From a virus: 43,066 nt of DNA. The notes under the pieces were generated by a model. It saw nothing but the letters and a program-made list of their open reading frames with translations. It was not told where the DNA came from and did not search any database. Positions 28,971 to 37,783 of this stretch are shown here, in pieces. Every line of letters starts with the position of its first letter. Position 1 is the first letter of the stretch. The DNA lies in IMG/VR virus record IMGVR_UViG_3300048128_000112, positions 1-43,066 of that record. One strand, 5' to 3'. Both the position numbers and the translations under genes were made by a program.

Positions 28971-31157
28971 TCAACCAGCAATGGGGCGGGAATAAGAAGG
29001 AGCAGTGCCGCTCAAGATGTTGAGCAGCACGCCAGTGGATTGCGACAAGGGGCCCTGCGGTGGAGCCATCGAAATCAACGACTCATGCAGGCCCATCGAA
29101 CGATTGGACATCTGCAAAATCTTTTTCCGCATCGGCTCGGGAACTTCCAAGCCCAGCAGGTATGCCTCGCGAAGCATGAACTCACCTGGCGTCATTCCTG
29201 CTGCAACAGCAGAACGCCTCACTTGAGTTGGCAACGACGAGCCATTCGCGATGGCGCCCAGCATCTCGGTGACATCTGTTGGCTTGTAGACCGGAACGTT
29301 TGCCCGGACTGCCTCAGGCGGAACTGGTTGTGATGGCGAGTAAAACTCCGTGACCTTTTGCTGCTCAGCCTTCGCCTCTTCAGCAGGGGCTTCTGGCAGC
29401 GGCAAGTAGCTGTTCACGTTGTTTTTCCAGGTCTCCTCCCAGATCTCTGACTGACGTTCAGGTGTCAACGGACCACCGTTAGCGGCAGTCTCCTGACGGA
29501 TCGCTCTGGCACCCTGGCGGCGATACATGCCCTTTGCGGCCGCAATCCTTTCCGCCGCTGCCGCATCAACAGAGCCCAAGTAGGCGATCAGATCTCCGCC
29601 AGGGTTTTCGTTCATCCATCGGATTATTCCCACCCCTTTAGATGGGAACTCCTTCTGAATTAGCGCCTTGACCTTTAGGTCGACCTGCTCGTTCATCATC
29701 GAGCTATCCAGCTCGCCGCTCTGCTCACGACGCTTGTCCTCTCGCAGAGTCCTCCACCGCTTCTGCAAGTCCTGGCGGACCTGCTGCGGTGCTCCTTGGA
29801 TCAACTGGCGGAAGCGCTTGTTTGCATCGCCTTCGTTCCAATCAGAACCGAAGGCTTCTTCCTGCTCCATGAAGAAGCTGCTCGTTGCCTGCGGATCAAA
29901 GGTGACGCCCTGCCATTCCTCAGCCTGCTCCGACTGATCGATCAACGCCTCCCTCAGCTCGGCATCACTCAGGGCGTCGTATTCGGGCATAGCCCTCAGC
30001 TGCTCAAAGGTCAGCTGCCAGCCAGGGGATGTGGGATCCATCCCGATCGTCGACTCGAATGACGGGTCTTCACCCAGCACATCGATCGCCAGATCCTTCT
30101 CGTTATCCCTGATCGTTTTCAGGTCACGGCTGATGTCGGCCTGGCCTGAAAGCAGATCAACGCCATAGGCCTCACCAACAGAGATTGCATTCCCCTCCGT
30201 ATCGGTCAGACCGCTTGGCATCCCATTCAGGTAATACAAAGCACTGGTGGCTTGCTGCTTCGTATCGGGGTTTGCCTGCATCAATCGCAGACGCTCAGCC
30301 GCAGCCACGATCGCTTCACGCGTCATCTTCTCTGGCTCACCAGACAAGCCGTAACGAACAGCTGAATTAGTCAGCACATCCGCCCAGCTGTCCGGGGTTG
30401 CACCACCGGGCTGGAGCAACAACGACACCAACGCATCAGTGGTTTGCCGAGCACCGACTTCCTTGTCGTATGCCACCCGACCTTTGTATTGCTCGTTCTG
30501 AAACCACTCCCAGCTCTTGTTCAGCGTGGGGAGGACGTAGTCCTGAAAACCAGGACTGAATTCATCCAACCCAAAGCTCGAAGTCAGCTGATTCGTCACC
30601 CTCGCCTGGACGGCCATGACCCGTGGGTCAGACGGATCCAGCTTCCGCAGATCACCGCCGAGCCTCGCCCACTCCGCCTTGAACATTGCAGGCGTCTGAG
30701 TCGCCACCCACTTGCTTGCCTGATTAACCCGGCCCGCTTGCCTGAACGGGTTGGCCTGATCCATCAGGATCCCGGCGACCGGGTTCTGACGATCTAACTC
30801 TCGGTTCTGCTCGGCATAGGCAACGCTCTTCTGTTGCTGGTCGCGGTTGATGTTGGCCGCGGCCTTCAGGATTTCGTTCTGGCCTTTCTTGTATTCATTG
30901 GTGGCGTAAAGCTGCATTCCTGCATCGGCCACCTTTGTGAGTGGGGCCAATGCTTCACTCAGCTCTTGCAGCGGATTGACGCCCTGGACGTCACGCATCG
31001 CGCCACGCTGAATGCCAGTAACTCGTGAGATCTGCCCAAGCTTTGATGGTTGGGCAGGTGCTGCTGGCTTTGAGTTGGCGTCAAAGTTCAGGAATGAACT
31101 GACTGGATTAGCGGAAGGCTGGAGGCTTCCTGCTTGTAGCCGTTGTGGTGCTGCCAT
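28971..31157 (-). CDS. Internal virion protein, gp15-like (728 aa)
   Basis: It is helical and Gln/Arg/Glu-rich, without membrane segments, and about the size of T7 gp15 (747 aa). That protein forms the periplasmic part of the ejection channel and contacts DNA. Landmarks include KKGQNEILKAAANINRDQQQ near residue 90, RQNPVAGILMDQANPFRQAG, and a C-terminal SLISMAPPQGPL linker. It is coupled by TAATG to the gp14-like gene upstream and separated by three bases from the 1418-aa gene downstream. The assignment rests on size, composition and operon order; residue-level homology to gp15 is weak by eye. Confidence 0.75.
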   Translation of the reverse strand: MAAPQRLQAGSLQPSANPVSSFLNFDANSKPAAPAQPSKLGQISRVTGIQRGAMRDVQGVNPLQELSEALAPLTKVADAGMQLYATNEYKKGQNEILKAAANINRDQQQKSVAYAEQNRELDRQNPVAGILMDQANPFRQAGRVNQASKWVATQTPAMFKAEWARLGGDLRKLDPSDPRVMAVQARVTNQLTSSFGLDEFSPGFQDYVLPTLNKSWEWFQNEQYKGRVAYDKEVGARQTTDALVSLLLQPGGATPDSWADVLTNSAVRYGLSGEPEKMTREAIVAAAERLRLMQANPDTKQQATSALYYLNGMPSGLTDTEGNAISVGEAYGVDLLSGQADISRDLKTIRDNEKDLAIDVLGEDPSFESTIGMDPTSPGWQLTFEQLRAMPEYDALSDAELREALIDQSEQAEEWQGVTFDPQATSSFFMEQEEAFGSDWNEGDANKRFRQLIQGAPQQVRQDLQKRWRTLREDKRREQSGELDSSMMNEQVDLKVKALIQKEFPSKGVGIIRWMNENPGGDLIAYLGSVDAAAAERIAAAKGMYRRQGARAIRQETAANGGPLTPERQSEIWEETWKNNVNSYLPLPEAPAEEAKAEQQKVTEFYSPSQPVPPEAVRANVPVYKPTDVTEMLGAIANGSSLPTQVRRSAVAAGMTPGEFMLREAYLLGLEVPEPMRKKILQMSNRSMGLHESLISMAPPQGPLSQSTGVLLNILSGTAPSYSRPIAG

Positions 31158-31969
31158 TAGCCGCCTCCTTTGTTGCCTGAATTGGCGATGCCGGAAAGGC
31201 TTGTGTAAGTGCTCATGCCTGCACTGACTGCACCCAGGGCGCTGCCCAGGAATGCAGTGCCGGCATTAGGTGCTGCACCGGTAAACGACGGACCAGCCGG
31301 ATTGACCAACGTGGCCAATGGCGGGAACGGTGCGATCGGATCAAACACCTGCTGCTCCTCATAGAGCTGCTGGCTGTTGTATCGATTCAGGTATGTCGCG
31401 ATTTGACCCGCAGACTCCCGCGTGAACTGTCGATCACGGAACTGCTGATTTAGCTGCTGCATCGTCGTCATGTCACCCACCTGCCGGGCGTAGTCATTGA
31501 CGTAGCGATCAACGTTTGCCCCTTCTTGACCAGCAGCTGTGACTGAAGCCGCAGAACGCAATGCCTGCTGCTTGTACTGCATCAGCGAGACGGCATCTGC
31601 CATCGACTGCTGCGAGAAGTTGTCGACCAGGGCCTGTGACTCAGACGCATAACTTGCGCCAGCTGATGCCCGCACACGGGCGACCAGCTCTGCCTGATTG
31701 ATTGATTTCGACAGCTCGTAATTCCGGGCCTGATTGGCATAAGCCAATTCCTGCCCGTAATTGATCTTTTGCTGCCAATAGGCATAGGAGTTGTTTAGGT
31801 CAGCAGTCCTTGCCTGATTGCTTGCAGACCACGCTGCAAATTCATCGCTGGCTTTTTGCCGCGCAAGATTATTGGCGTGCTCCTGCTGCTTGGCACCAAA
31901 ACCAAGCGCTCCCTGCGCAAGCGTGAGACCGCCAGTAATTAGGGCACCTGTAAACGGATCAAGGACCAT
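31157..31969 (-). CDS. Internal virion protein, gp14-like (270 aa)
   Basis: An N-terminal glycine-rich hydrophobic helix (FTGALITGGLTLAQGALGFG) could span the outer membrane. A long Gln/Ala/Asn-rich helical middle (about 30-200) follows, and a Gly/Ala/Ser-rich hydrophobic C-terminus (AFLGSALGAVSAGMSTYTSL). This is the pattern of T7 gp14 (196 aa), which forms the outer-membrane pore of the ejectosome. Both ends overlap the neighbouring genes (TGATG and TAATG). It is longer than T7 gp14 because of the extended helical middle. Confidence 0.8.
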   Translation of the reverse strand: MVLDPFTGALITGGLTLAQGALGFGAKQQEHANNLARQKASDEFAAWSASNQARTADLNNSYAYWQQKINYGQELAYANQARNYELSKSINQAELVARVRASAGASYASESQALVDNFSQQSMADAVSLMQYKQQALRSAASVTAAGQEGANVDRYVNDYARQVGDMTTMQQLNQQFRDRQFTRESAGQIATYLNRYNSQQLYEEQQVFDPIAPFPPLATLVNPAGPSFTGAAPNAGTAFLGSALGAVSAGMSTYTSLSGIANSGNKGGG

Positions 31970-32418
31970 CAGCTATCCCTCCAGAAGTCGCAGAACAATG
32001 CGGCGCTTGGGCCCATTGGATAGGGATCGTCAACCGTAAAGCCGAGATGTTTCAGCCAACGGATTGAATCGGTGTTCTTGGAATACACCTGATTGAACAA
32101 CGGGCCCCCCAATTCCTCTAAGCAACTGTCCACCCATTTTCGCCCTTCAACGCATAACTGCCAGCGAGCACGACGACTCTCCGTCAACCGGTCAGTTCCC
32201 AGCATCCAAATCCGATGCCCTACGACCCCGCAGAGGCCACATGGCTCGCCGTCGTCTGTCGCCATTCCTTTGACGACAGTGGACTGCGCCCAGCTTTCGG
32301 TAACGGCTTCTAGAGCTGAGCAACCATGGCTCAGCATCACCTCCTCGACATCAGCTGCTCTGAGGTTTTCAGCCACCACAAGGATGTGATCGGCACTTGG
32401 CTTGTCGACCCACTGCAT
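31969..32418 (-). CDS. GNAT-like protein, T7 gp13-like (149 aa)
   Basis: It has the acetyltransferase-like (GNAT) outline of T7 gp13 family proteins. Strand/helix AVTESWAQSTVVKGMATDDGEPCG precedes CGVVGHRIWMLGTDRL, then a helix ESRRARWQLCVEG, and a final NTDSIRWLKHLGFTV segment. The last matches the GNAT motif B pattern 'N..a...ye..GF'. A clear acetyl-CoA P-loop (Q/RxxGxG/A) is not seen, so catalytic activity is doubtful. It sits between tail tube B and the gp14-like gene, as gene 13 does in T7, where the product is needed for correct assembly of internal proteins. Confidence 0.78.
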   Translation of the reverse strand: MQWVDKPSADHILVVAENLRAADVEEVMLSHGCSALEAVTESWAQSTVVKGMATDDGEPCGLCGVVGHRIWMLGTDRLTESRRARWQLCVEGRKWVDSCLEELGGPLFNQVYSKNTDSIRWLKHLGFTVDDPYPMGPSAALFCDFWRDS

Positions 32419-34955
32419 CAGGAGGCCCCCGAGCGGCTAGTGATTCCGCCGATCCACTCGACAGTGCTGAACTTCGATGGATGCGGACTGTCGTTCAACA
32501 ACTCCACCATCACCCGATCACCACGCCCCATGATTGGAATGTTGAATACGCCCTCGTAATAGCGCGGGGTATCAGGCTTCATCATGTTCACGGGCTGGCC
32601 GATTGATGCTCCTCGGACAGCACTCACCGTGCCGTCAAATGTATAAAGACCATCCTTGCGATGCTCTGGCATCGTCTTGGCCTGGAAGAAGCCAGACTCG
32701 TGATAACCAAGCTTTGCCTGCTTCACCTGTGTGCGAACAACATTGCGAGGTGCTTTGCCCCCACCAATGTCTTGCATCAACTTGAAACGAGAGAAGCGAT
32801 AACGGAACTCATACTTTTCTCCAGCCCAAACATCCTCATTGCTCCAGTCACCGCGAGCAGTAACAGTCGTCCCAGATTTCGTTGAACCCAGCAGAACAGG
32901 CCCAGGCTTGGCTGTGCTCTGGGGATTCATGTTGTACGCCGACCAAACCTGCACCTCGTTCGTCGCCTCGTATTTCAATGTGAACGTGGTCTCGTTTTTC
33001 TGGGCGTCGTAAGAGCCTTTGCCCATCCGCATCGGGAAAGGTGTTGCTGTTGTCGTTCCAATTAAACGATCAAGCAACAGCGGATACGGAGCAAATACAG
33101 CTTCCTCCGCTCTATCAAGAACTGAGATTGCCTCTAGATAAATGTCGTTGCCATATCTCATCAAGCAATAAAGGATTTCACGAATGCAAACGATCTGCAG
33201 TATCTCGTCAGCACCAAACTCCCAGTAAGACCAACTGTTTTGTACTCGCTCGGCACCACTGCCCTGATTCCGCAAGAACCACTTGTAGGTGTAGATCCGC
33301 TTGCGGTAGTCAATCGGTATGCCATTGGTGACGACCTTGGAGCTAACCATGAAGGCAGAATTGCCTGCATCGTTGATCGTCATCTTGAAGCAGTCATCCG
33401 GGATGTAGGACGACACATATCCAGTCAAATCAGCAGCATCTGCAGTCAGGGCAGTACCTGCACCACGAACTGCAAACTCACGCATCTGTGACCACTGGCC
33501 ATTGGACTGCATAAAGAAGATGCCGCCACCTGCCTGTTGTGGCCTGACATTCACGTCGACGTCAAAGTTCGTCAGCACCGTGATTTGTGCTGTCGCTGGA
33601 GTCAGAACCGTTTCCGCTGCATTAAACCGGAACTGGATCTGAGTAGAGAACAGGATTAGTTCGTCTTGGTACGGGACTGCATACCGCAGAACGGAGACCC
33701 TGTTATTGCTAGCCACAACATCAATAGGATCAGTATCCAAGACTGTTGTGACTGTTTCCGGGAAGAACTCAAAAAATTCTCGAACTCTGCTGAGCACAAC
33801 ATTTTCATCAGCCAGGAATCCGAGCCGGTTTTTGTAGATAAAGATGTCGTTAATCGCATAGCCAATAAACGATGGGTCAGGGACTGTGTCGTAATCACCA
33901 GAAACCCGCTCGCCCCATTCCGGCACGTTGTTGGGAATACCATTGACCACTTGGCCCTTAACTGCACCAAACCAAAACTCTCCATTCGTCTTGCGGATCA
34001 AGACGTGAGGCATCGTTTCTGGATCGATCTTGTACTCGACGCCAGGCGATACGGTTTCGGCCCATGCACCTTCACCGAAATTGCCACTGCGAGGCTCAAA
34101 CTCGACGTAATAGTTGTCAAATGCAGTGCCCGGATCACCGGCAATTTCTATCTGATAACCAACAGGGGCGATCGTTGGCAACTCCGTAAAGGCCTGCACC
34201 TCATCCAGGATTGCAGTAATCGTGGCATTAGCCTTTGCGTCAGTCGCTGAAACTGTGATTGGATTCGCTCCGTGAATCCAGAGGACAGAGCCAGAACGCT
34301 CAATCGTATAACCAGTTAGGCCAGCTGTTCCCAGCCCTGTTTTGATTGATTCCGCGATCTCCTCTGAGCTGATTCTGTTCTCCGTAACGGTGCTGCCATT
34401 GGTCACAACTGCAGCAACAGGAGTCTCAACTTCTACGGTGTTGCCATTCACCGTAACCGTATATTTGTTGCCATAGACCGCCTGTTTTACCCAGACCAAA
34501 CATTCATGTGGGTCTGGCCTTGCAGTCTTCGGAGCGACTGCTGAATCCATCGCCGTCGCTTTCAGCGTGTTGGTGATGAAGGTGTAATCAGCAATCGTGA
34601 CAGCACGAATCTGCTGTCTCGCATTAGTGACCGTGCTCAGGTAGTTGAAGGCATTCGGGTCGGCAGTAACGACTTGCGCTGCGCCATCAAGGTCAAAGAC
34701 TTTGATCTCTGCCTTTGCAATGATTGCAAGGTATTCCTCCTTCTCGTCCCTCAGGATCGTGTGAAAAAAGGCGTCACCAAAAGAAGTGGTGCTGACCTTT
34801 GCCAACGTCCTGCTGCTGTCTCTCTTCCTCAGCCCCTCCGCAATAGACGACACCCCATTGATCTGGATCTCGCCCTGGCTCGGGTCACGCTGAGCATCAG
34901 GCTGCTGACTGATCCCCTGGATGAGGTTGGGGATCGTTACTGCGACGTTCTTCAT
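32418..34955 (-). CDS. Tail tubular protein B, gp12-like nozzle (845 aa)
   Basis: It forms the distal tube (nozzle) of the short tail. The N-terminus IPNLIQGISQQPDAQRDPSQG is the unmistakable family start, followed by a long beta-rich body (GSVLWIHGANPITVSATDAK, LIFHRDAV-type loops absent) and a C-terminal segment GRGDRVMVELLNDSPHPS with STVEWIGGI. Length is slightly above T7 gp12 (794 aa). Start and stop overlap the neighbours (TGATG both sides), so tail tube A, B and the gp13-like protein are translated as a coupled series. Confidence 0.93.
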   Translation of the reverse strand: MKNVAVTIPNLIQGISQQPDAQRDPSQGEIQINGVSSIAEGLRKRDSSRTLAKVSTTSFGDAFFHTILRDEKEEYLAIIAKAEIKVFDLDGAAQVVTADPNAFNYLSTVTNARQQIRAVTIADYTFITNTLKATAMDSAVAPKTARPDPHECLVWVKQAVYGNKYTVTVNGNTVEVETPVAAVVTNGSTVTENRISSEEIAESIKTGLGTAGLTGYTIERSGSVLWIHGANPITVSATDAKANATITAILDEVQAFTELPTIAPVGYQIEIAGDPGTAFDNYYVEFEPRSGNFGEGAWAETVSPGVEYKIDPETMPHVLIRKTNGEFWFGAVKGQVVNGIPNNVPEWGERVSGDYDTVPDPSFIGYAINDIFIYKNRLGFLADENVVLSRVREFFEFFPETVTTVLDTDPIDVVASNNRVSVLRYAVPYQDELILFSTQIQFRFNAAETVLTPATAQITVLTNFDVDVNVRPQQAGGGIFFMQSNGQWSQMREFAVRGAGTALTADAADLTGYVSSYIPDDCFKMTINDAGNSAFMVSSKVVTNGIPIDYRKRIYTYKWFLRNQGSGAERVQNSWSYWEFGADEILQIVCIREILYCLMRYGNDIYLEAISVLDRAEEAVFAPYPLLLDRLIGTTTATPFPMRMGKGSYDAQKNETTFTLKYEATNEVQVWSAYNMNPQSTAKPGPVLLGSTKSGTTVTARGDWSNEDVWAGEKYEFRYRFSRFKLMQDIGGGKAPRNVVRTQVKQAKLGYHESGFFQAKTMPEHRKDGLYTFDGTVSAVRGASIGQPVNMMKPDTPRYYEGVFNIPIMGRGDRVMVELLNDSPHPSKFSTVEWIGGITSRSGAS

Positions 34956-35608
34956 CAGAAAATGCTGTAGCCATTAGCGACACGACGATTCATCAGCCCG
35001 GTATTCGGTTGATACGTCGGGAATGCAAAGGCACCAGTCAGCATGTTCGGCTGCTCTTGCTCCATCTCCACCCGCTCCAGCTCAGCCTGGGCGTCGGCTT
35101 CGTCCTTCGAGGTGTACTTGAACAGTGCTTCGGAGCCAAGCGTCCGGTCAGAGAAGATCCGTGCAGCTCGAATCGTCACCCAGCGGTTGTAGGCCTCAGG
35201 CACTTCGTCCCATGCCAAAAGGAAGATCACATCAGCCTTTAACTCGTCCATCGTCGAGTCGAAGGTGTAAGACCGCTCCAAAAGGTCGTAAACCCGTGTG
35301 CCCCTCAGCTGATAACGGCCGTTGTACGAATACCGATTAACGCTGAACTGAACGACGGTTTCCGGGACTTCGATCTCCTTTGTTTTGCTGTCTCTCTCAA
35401 ACGGGTAGCCGTATTCCGTATTCCACGACCAACCCTTGGTCTGACCTTCCTTGTGGATCTCCAGGATTGTCCGCTCAGCTATGCGGGCATCTTGAATCTG
35501 CTCGTTATTGAGATTATCGACTGGCTGCTCACCAATGTTCTCCAGGCAAACGTTGACCGCATCCAGCAGGGTGGTCCTCCCCTGGGCCTTTGCCTGCTGT
35601 TTGGCCAT
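34955..35608 (-). CDS. Tail tubular protein A, gp11-like adaptor (217 aa)
   Basis: It forms the ring that joins the portal to the nozzle and anchors fibres. LLDAVNVCLENIGEQPVDNL at about residue 14, ERTILEIHKEGQTKGWSWNTE and FIR/TIRAARIFSDRTLG-type segments are family landmarks (T7: VNDILASIGEPPVSTL, INRQIQSRGWTFN). The ATG at 35608 is preferred. A longer frame would need a TTG inside the capsid terminator. The length is near T7 gp11 (196 aa). It lies after the terminator at 35647-35676, so its expression depends on read-through or an internal start. Confidence 0.92.
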   Translation of the reverse strand: MAKQQAKAQGRTTLLDAVNVCLENIGEQPVDNLNNEQIQDARIAERTILEIHKEGQTKGWSWNTEYGYPFERDSKTKEIEVPETVVQFSVNRYSYNGRYQLRGTRVYDLLERSYTFDSTMDELKADVIFLLAWDEVPEAYNRWVTIRAARIFSDRTLGSEALFKYTSKDEADAQAELERVEMEQEQPNMLTGAFAFPTYQPNTGLMNRRVANGYSIF

Positions 35609-35646
35609 CTCATCTACGGGGGCGTTGACTGCATTCTGACGGAACG

Positions 35647-35676
35647 ACAAAAAAGGGGCCAGCCGAAGCTGACCCC
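35647..35676 (-). terminator. Intrinsic terminator after the major capsid gene
   Basis: On the minus strand GGGGTCAGC-TTCG-GCTGGCCCC forms a 9-bp stem (one G-U) with a stable UUCG loop, followed by a run of seven T. It lies 30 bases beyond the capsid stop, exactly where T7 has its main terminator (T-phi) after gene 10. It should raise capsid and scaffold message relative to tail genes. Confidence 0.92.
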
Positions 35677-35705
35677 CTGCACCCTTTCCTCAACTTAAAC
35701 AGTGA

Positions 35706-36755
35706 TCAGGAAGTGACAATGGCGCAAGCACATTCAGCACGCAGCTGACCCATGCCCAGGGCCTGACGGGCCACAAGCAGGTCAGATTGATACTGAACAC
35801 GGAACTCAGATCCGGTCATCTGCAGAGAAGGGCTCAGCAGAGACACAACACCCACAGCGTCCCGATGGAAGATCAGGCCGCGGCACTTGGAGAGATCCTG
35901 TGCATAGTCGGTGTTGTAATCACCAGGCACCAGCGTGTAGGAAGGCTGAACAACGTGGTTGCTGGAATACAGAGGAATGCCAGCAATTCGTGCAGTCTCG
36001 CCTTGGGCGATCGTGCCGTTGCCACCGCCACCGTTGAAGTCAACGTTGATGGCGCGGGATGACTGGGTGATTGAGTAATAGTCGTCCGGCGAGAACACGG
36101 CATACATGTTGTCGATCGGAACGTCCTTCTCTTCAAATGCCACACGGGCAGAGAAGATCGCCTCAACCAGTTCGTCACCTCGGGTCTGACGGGCTTGAGC
36201 GTCAAAGGTGGCTTTGTCTTTGCCCAGGTCAACCTTTTGACCAACGCGACCATCGTTGAGAGTCTTGGCCAGGGGCTCAGTGGTGTTGCTGGCAGCCGCA
36301 AAAATCATGCGGGCAACACGCTTGTCGTACTCATAAGCGAGTGAACGACCCAGCTCCTTGGTGTAGATCTGGCGGATGTCGTAGTAGTTCATCAACTCAT
36401 CTACCTGGTAGATCGCAGCGTCTGCGACCATCAAGGCATCGAGTTCGATGACACGCTCATTCAGGTCAGAAGGATCGTTGCCCTGACCTAAAATTTGTGT
36501 GCCGGGCTGGTGGTACCGCGCCTCCATTTTGCCCGTGATCGGGAAGGCAACTGACTTGCCTCCACGGATGTTGCGTTCACGGGTTTTGCCCTTGAACACA
36601 CAGTTAGTCATGAACGCATCCAGAACCTCGGCAGAGCCGAGCTTCAGGAACATGGCGCGGTCTTTATCTAGACCAGTAGGACCAGCACCCCAAGTAGCGG
36701 CATCGCCTTTGATTTGGCCTAGCCGTTGGAGTGCTACATCAGGAGGAGTAGCCAT
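35706..36755 (-). CDS. Major capsid protein, gp10-like (349 aa)
   Basis: It builds the icosahedral head with the HK97 fold. Length is almost that of T7 gp10A. The family segment KGKTRERNIRGGKSVAFPI with ARYHQPGTQILG (about 55-90) is the E-loop region. DVPIDNMYAVFSPDDYY, NVDFNGGGGNGTIAQGETARIAGIPLY and VGVVSLLSPSLQM are A- and P-domain landmarks. It begins after a 104-bp leader that lacks a proper Shine-Dalgarno sequence but ends in an AT-rich T-tract, and is followed by a strong terminator. No frameshift extension (T7 10B) is evident. Confidence 0.95.
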   Translation of the reverse strand: MATPPDVALQRLGQIKGDAATWGAGPTGLDKDRAMFLKLGSAEVLDAFMTNCVFKGKTRERNIRGGKSVAFPITGKMEARYHQPGTQILGQGNDPSDLNERVIELDALMVADAAIYQVDELMNYYDIRQIYTKELGRSLAYEYDKRVARMIFAAASNTTEPLAKTLNDGRVGQKVDLGKDKATFDAQARQTRGDELVEAIFSARVAFEEKDVPIDNMYAVFSPDDYYSITQSSRAINVDFNGGGGNGTIAQGETARIAGIPLYSSNHVVQPSYTLVPGDYNTDYAQDLSKCRGLIFHRDAVGVVSLLSPSLQMTGSEFRVQYQSDLLVARQALGMGQLRAECACAIVTS

Positions 36756-36859
36756 TTTTCAAAAAAAGAAGGTGATCAGTTTTTGACTGCCCATTCCTCC
36801 CTGGCCGTAAGTTGTCCTTTCGGGCTTACCCAGTTCTGGTTGCTGTCTCTTAAATCTTA
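36756..36859 (-). promoter_or_regulatory. Capsid gene leader
   Basis: This is one of the few sizeable gaps in the late operon. On the minus strand it has an inverted repeat GTAAG ... CTTAC, then AGGGAGGA directly followed by an 11-codon mini-ORF (MGSQKLITFFF) whose TGA ends four bases before the capsid ATG. The last 15 bases are T/A-rich. Candidate elements are a capsid promoter and a translational leader that hands ribosomes to the capsid start. No match to the promoter pair at 1680 and 5754 is visible. Confidence 0.4.
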
Positions 36860-37783
36860 TTAGAAGACATCAGAAGCGGCCAATATCATCTGCACCTTGT
36901 TTCTGTACGCCTCATCCACGTCGTACATCCGCTGACCGCGATCATTCCGCTTGTTCATTGCATCCAGCACTTGCTGCTGACTTTCAAAGCGAACTGTCGT
37001 GTCTGTTGGTGATCCGCCCCCGTAGAGCTGTGGCTCAACGACAGCATCATTTGATCCCTGACGTGCCTGCATTGCTTTCAGTGCCCAGCTAATTGCATCC
37101 TTGTTGCCTGAATCGACAACAGCGTTGTAGTTCGCCAGCTCTTCCTTGCTGAGGTTGGACTTGGCCCAGCCACTCAGCTGGTTAAAAGCGTCCTGGCCGC
37201 CGACGGAGTCCATCAATGACGAGGCATCGGCATCAGAAAGGCCTCCTGCCTCTGTCGCCTCACCGGCCTGGGCCTTGGAGACGTAGTTCTCCACCACCTG
37301 CTGAGGGACATTGAATGTCTCAGCCAACGTGCCGTAGTGCTCGCTGATGTCTTCGCCGCTATCGGCGCGATACATCAGGTTCGCCAGATCGACACCCTTC
37401 CCTGCAAGCGTCTCGACAGCTTCCTGGCCATAAACCTCAACCGCCTGCTCAGCGGAGTAGCCCTCAGTCTCAACTGGAGCAGCTTCAGGCTCGCTATCAG
37501 GGCTGCTGTCGGGCTGGCTTCCCTGTTCGCCCATCTTGCGTTGGAGTTCCGCATAAGCCTTCGCCAACTCCTGAGGGCTCTTGAACTTGCCGAGGATCGC
37601 CTCTTCGTTTTGGGCTTCTTCCTGCTCACGGGCAAAAGCTTCGACAAGGTTTTCCTGACCAGGGCCGACCATTCCGCCCTTTTCGGTTTCGCCTTGAGTC
37701 AGCTGTGGGCTGGTATCAGGCTGTGAACCCTCAACAAATGCTTGCGGAGAGTTCTCGTAGGGAGTTGCGACTTCAGGGCTCAT
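36860..37783 (-). CDS. Scaffolding protein, gp9-like (307 aa)
   Basis: It guides capsid assembly and then leaves. The protein is acidic and Gln/Glu/Ser/Pro-rich, largely disordered in the first 100 residues (PQLTQGETEKGG, DSSPDSEPEAAP), with helical segments later (YSAEQAVEVYGQEAVETL, VVENYVSKAQAG) and a basic C-terminus (RMYDVDEAYRNKVQMIL) that would bind the capsid. The length equals T7 gp9 (307 aa). It sits between portal and capsid as in T7, with the start overlapping the portal stop (ATGA). Confidence 0.88.
   Translation of the reverse strand: MSPEVATPYENSPQAFVEGSQPDTSPQLTQGETEKGGMVGPGQENLVEAFAREQEEAQNEEAILGKFKSPQELAKAYAELQRKMGEQGSQPDSSPDSEPEAAPVETEGYSAEQAVEVYGQEAVETLAGKGVDLANLMYRADSGEDISEHYGTLAETFNVPQQVVENYVSKAQAGEATEAGGLSDADASSLMDSVGGQDAFNQLSGWAKSNLSKEELANYNAVVDSGNKDAISWALKAMQARQGSNDAVVEPQLYGGGSPTDTTVRFESQQQVLDAMNKRNDRGQRMYDVDEAYRNKVQMILAASDVF

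Noticed and set aside
33666-34250. Plus-strand frame of 194 codons opposite tail tube B
   Set aside because: It is fully antisense to a conserved structural gene, with no start signal and no recognisable domain.
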